A stretch of DNA of 64,000 nt from Hetaerina americana (Eukaryota > Arthropoda > Insecta > Odonata > Calopterygidae): assembly GCA_022747635.1 (NCBI GenBank), contig JAKTNV010000003.1, forward strand, positions 48,775,475 through 48,839,474; not shown here. Direction: 5' to 3'. Below are more model-generated notes on this DNA. The model saw nothing but the letters and a program-made list of their open reading frames with translations. It was not told the DNA's origin and made no database searches. How positions within the stretch are numbered: position 1 is the stretch's first letter.

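Overview
The window looks like AT-rich insect genomic DNA. It is filled almost entirely by the 5' to middle part of one very large muscle gene read on the minus strand: the sallimus/kettin (insect titin) gene, sls. Evidence for an insect or close arthropod is the kettin layout (many Ig domains of about 95 residues joined by linkers of about 35 residues), the kettin motifs (AHFEC/AHFEAR, VEWF.NGKPL, HDFGYVALDI, EDSG.YTCRA), a mariner transposon, tRNA-derived SINEs and a Penelope-like repeat. I cannot name the species.

I could trace 64 exons, numbered 1 to 64 along the minus strand from position 64000 down to 2578. They give about 12.9 kb of coding sequence, roughly 4,280 residues. Every splice junction keeps frame and joins the two halves of a domain. 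Order of the product: an N-terminal segment (exons 1-2); Ig1-Ig3 with a glutamine-rich stretch before Ig2 (exons 3-7); the kettin series of Ig plus linker (Ig4-Ig30, exons 8-61); then a charged, helix-prone segment that starts with PWYDFELGQYQKERQ (exons 62-64) and leads toward the spring region outside the window. The start codon, promoter and 3' end are not in the window.

The introns hold the rest. There is a complete mariner with an intact DD34D transposase at 32618-33952, plus strand, in a 5.9 kb intron. A foldback element of about 0.8 kb lies at 21694-22519; each outer arm carries a 40-nt hammerhead-ribozyme-like motif, and a 13-bp direct repeat flanks it. There are three copies of one tRNA-type SINE family (11240-11546 with a perfect 13-bp target duplication, 17024-17124, 35751-35950), a second SINE family (37683-37894), a weaker SINE-like head (about 59318-59425), a dispersed palindromic repeat in two copies (10896-11020, 46681-46844), a TA microsatellite next to a splice donor, and several short perfect hairpins.

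Most interesting observations: the twin hammerhead-like motifs, one of them sense-oriented in the sls pre-mRNA; a 36-nt in-frame microexon candidate; the near absence of the linker between Ig22 and Ig23; and the symmetric phase-1 exons, which make Ig modules skippable without loss of frame.
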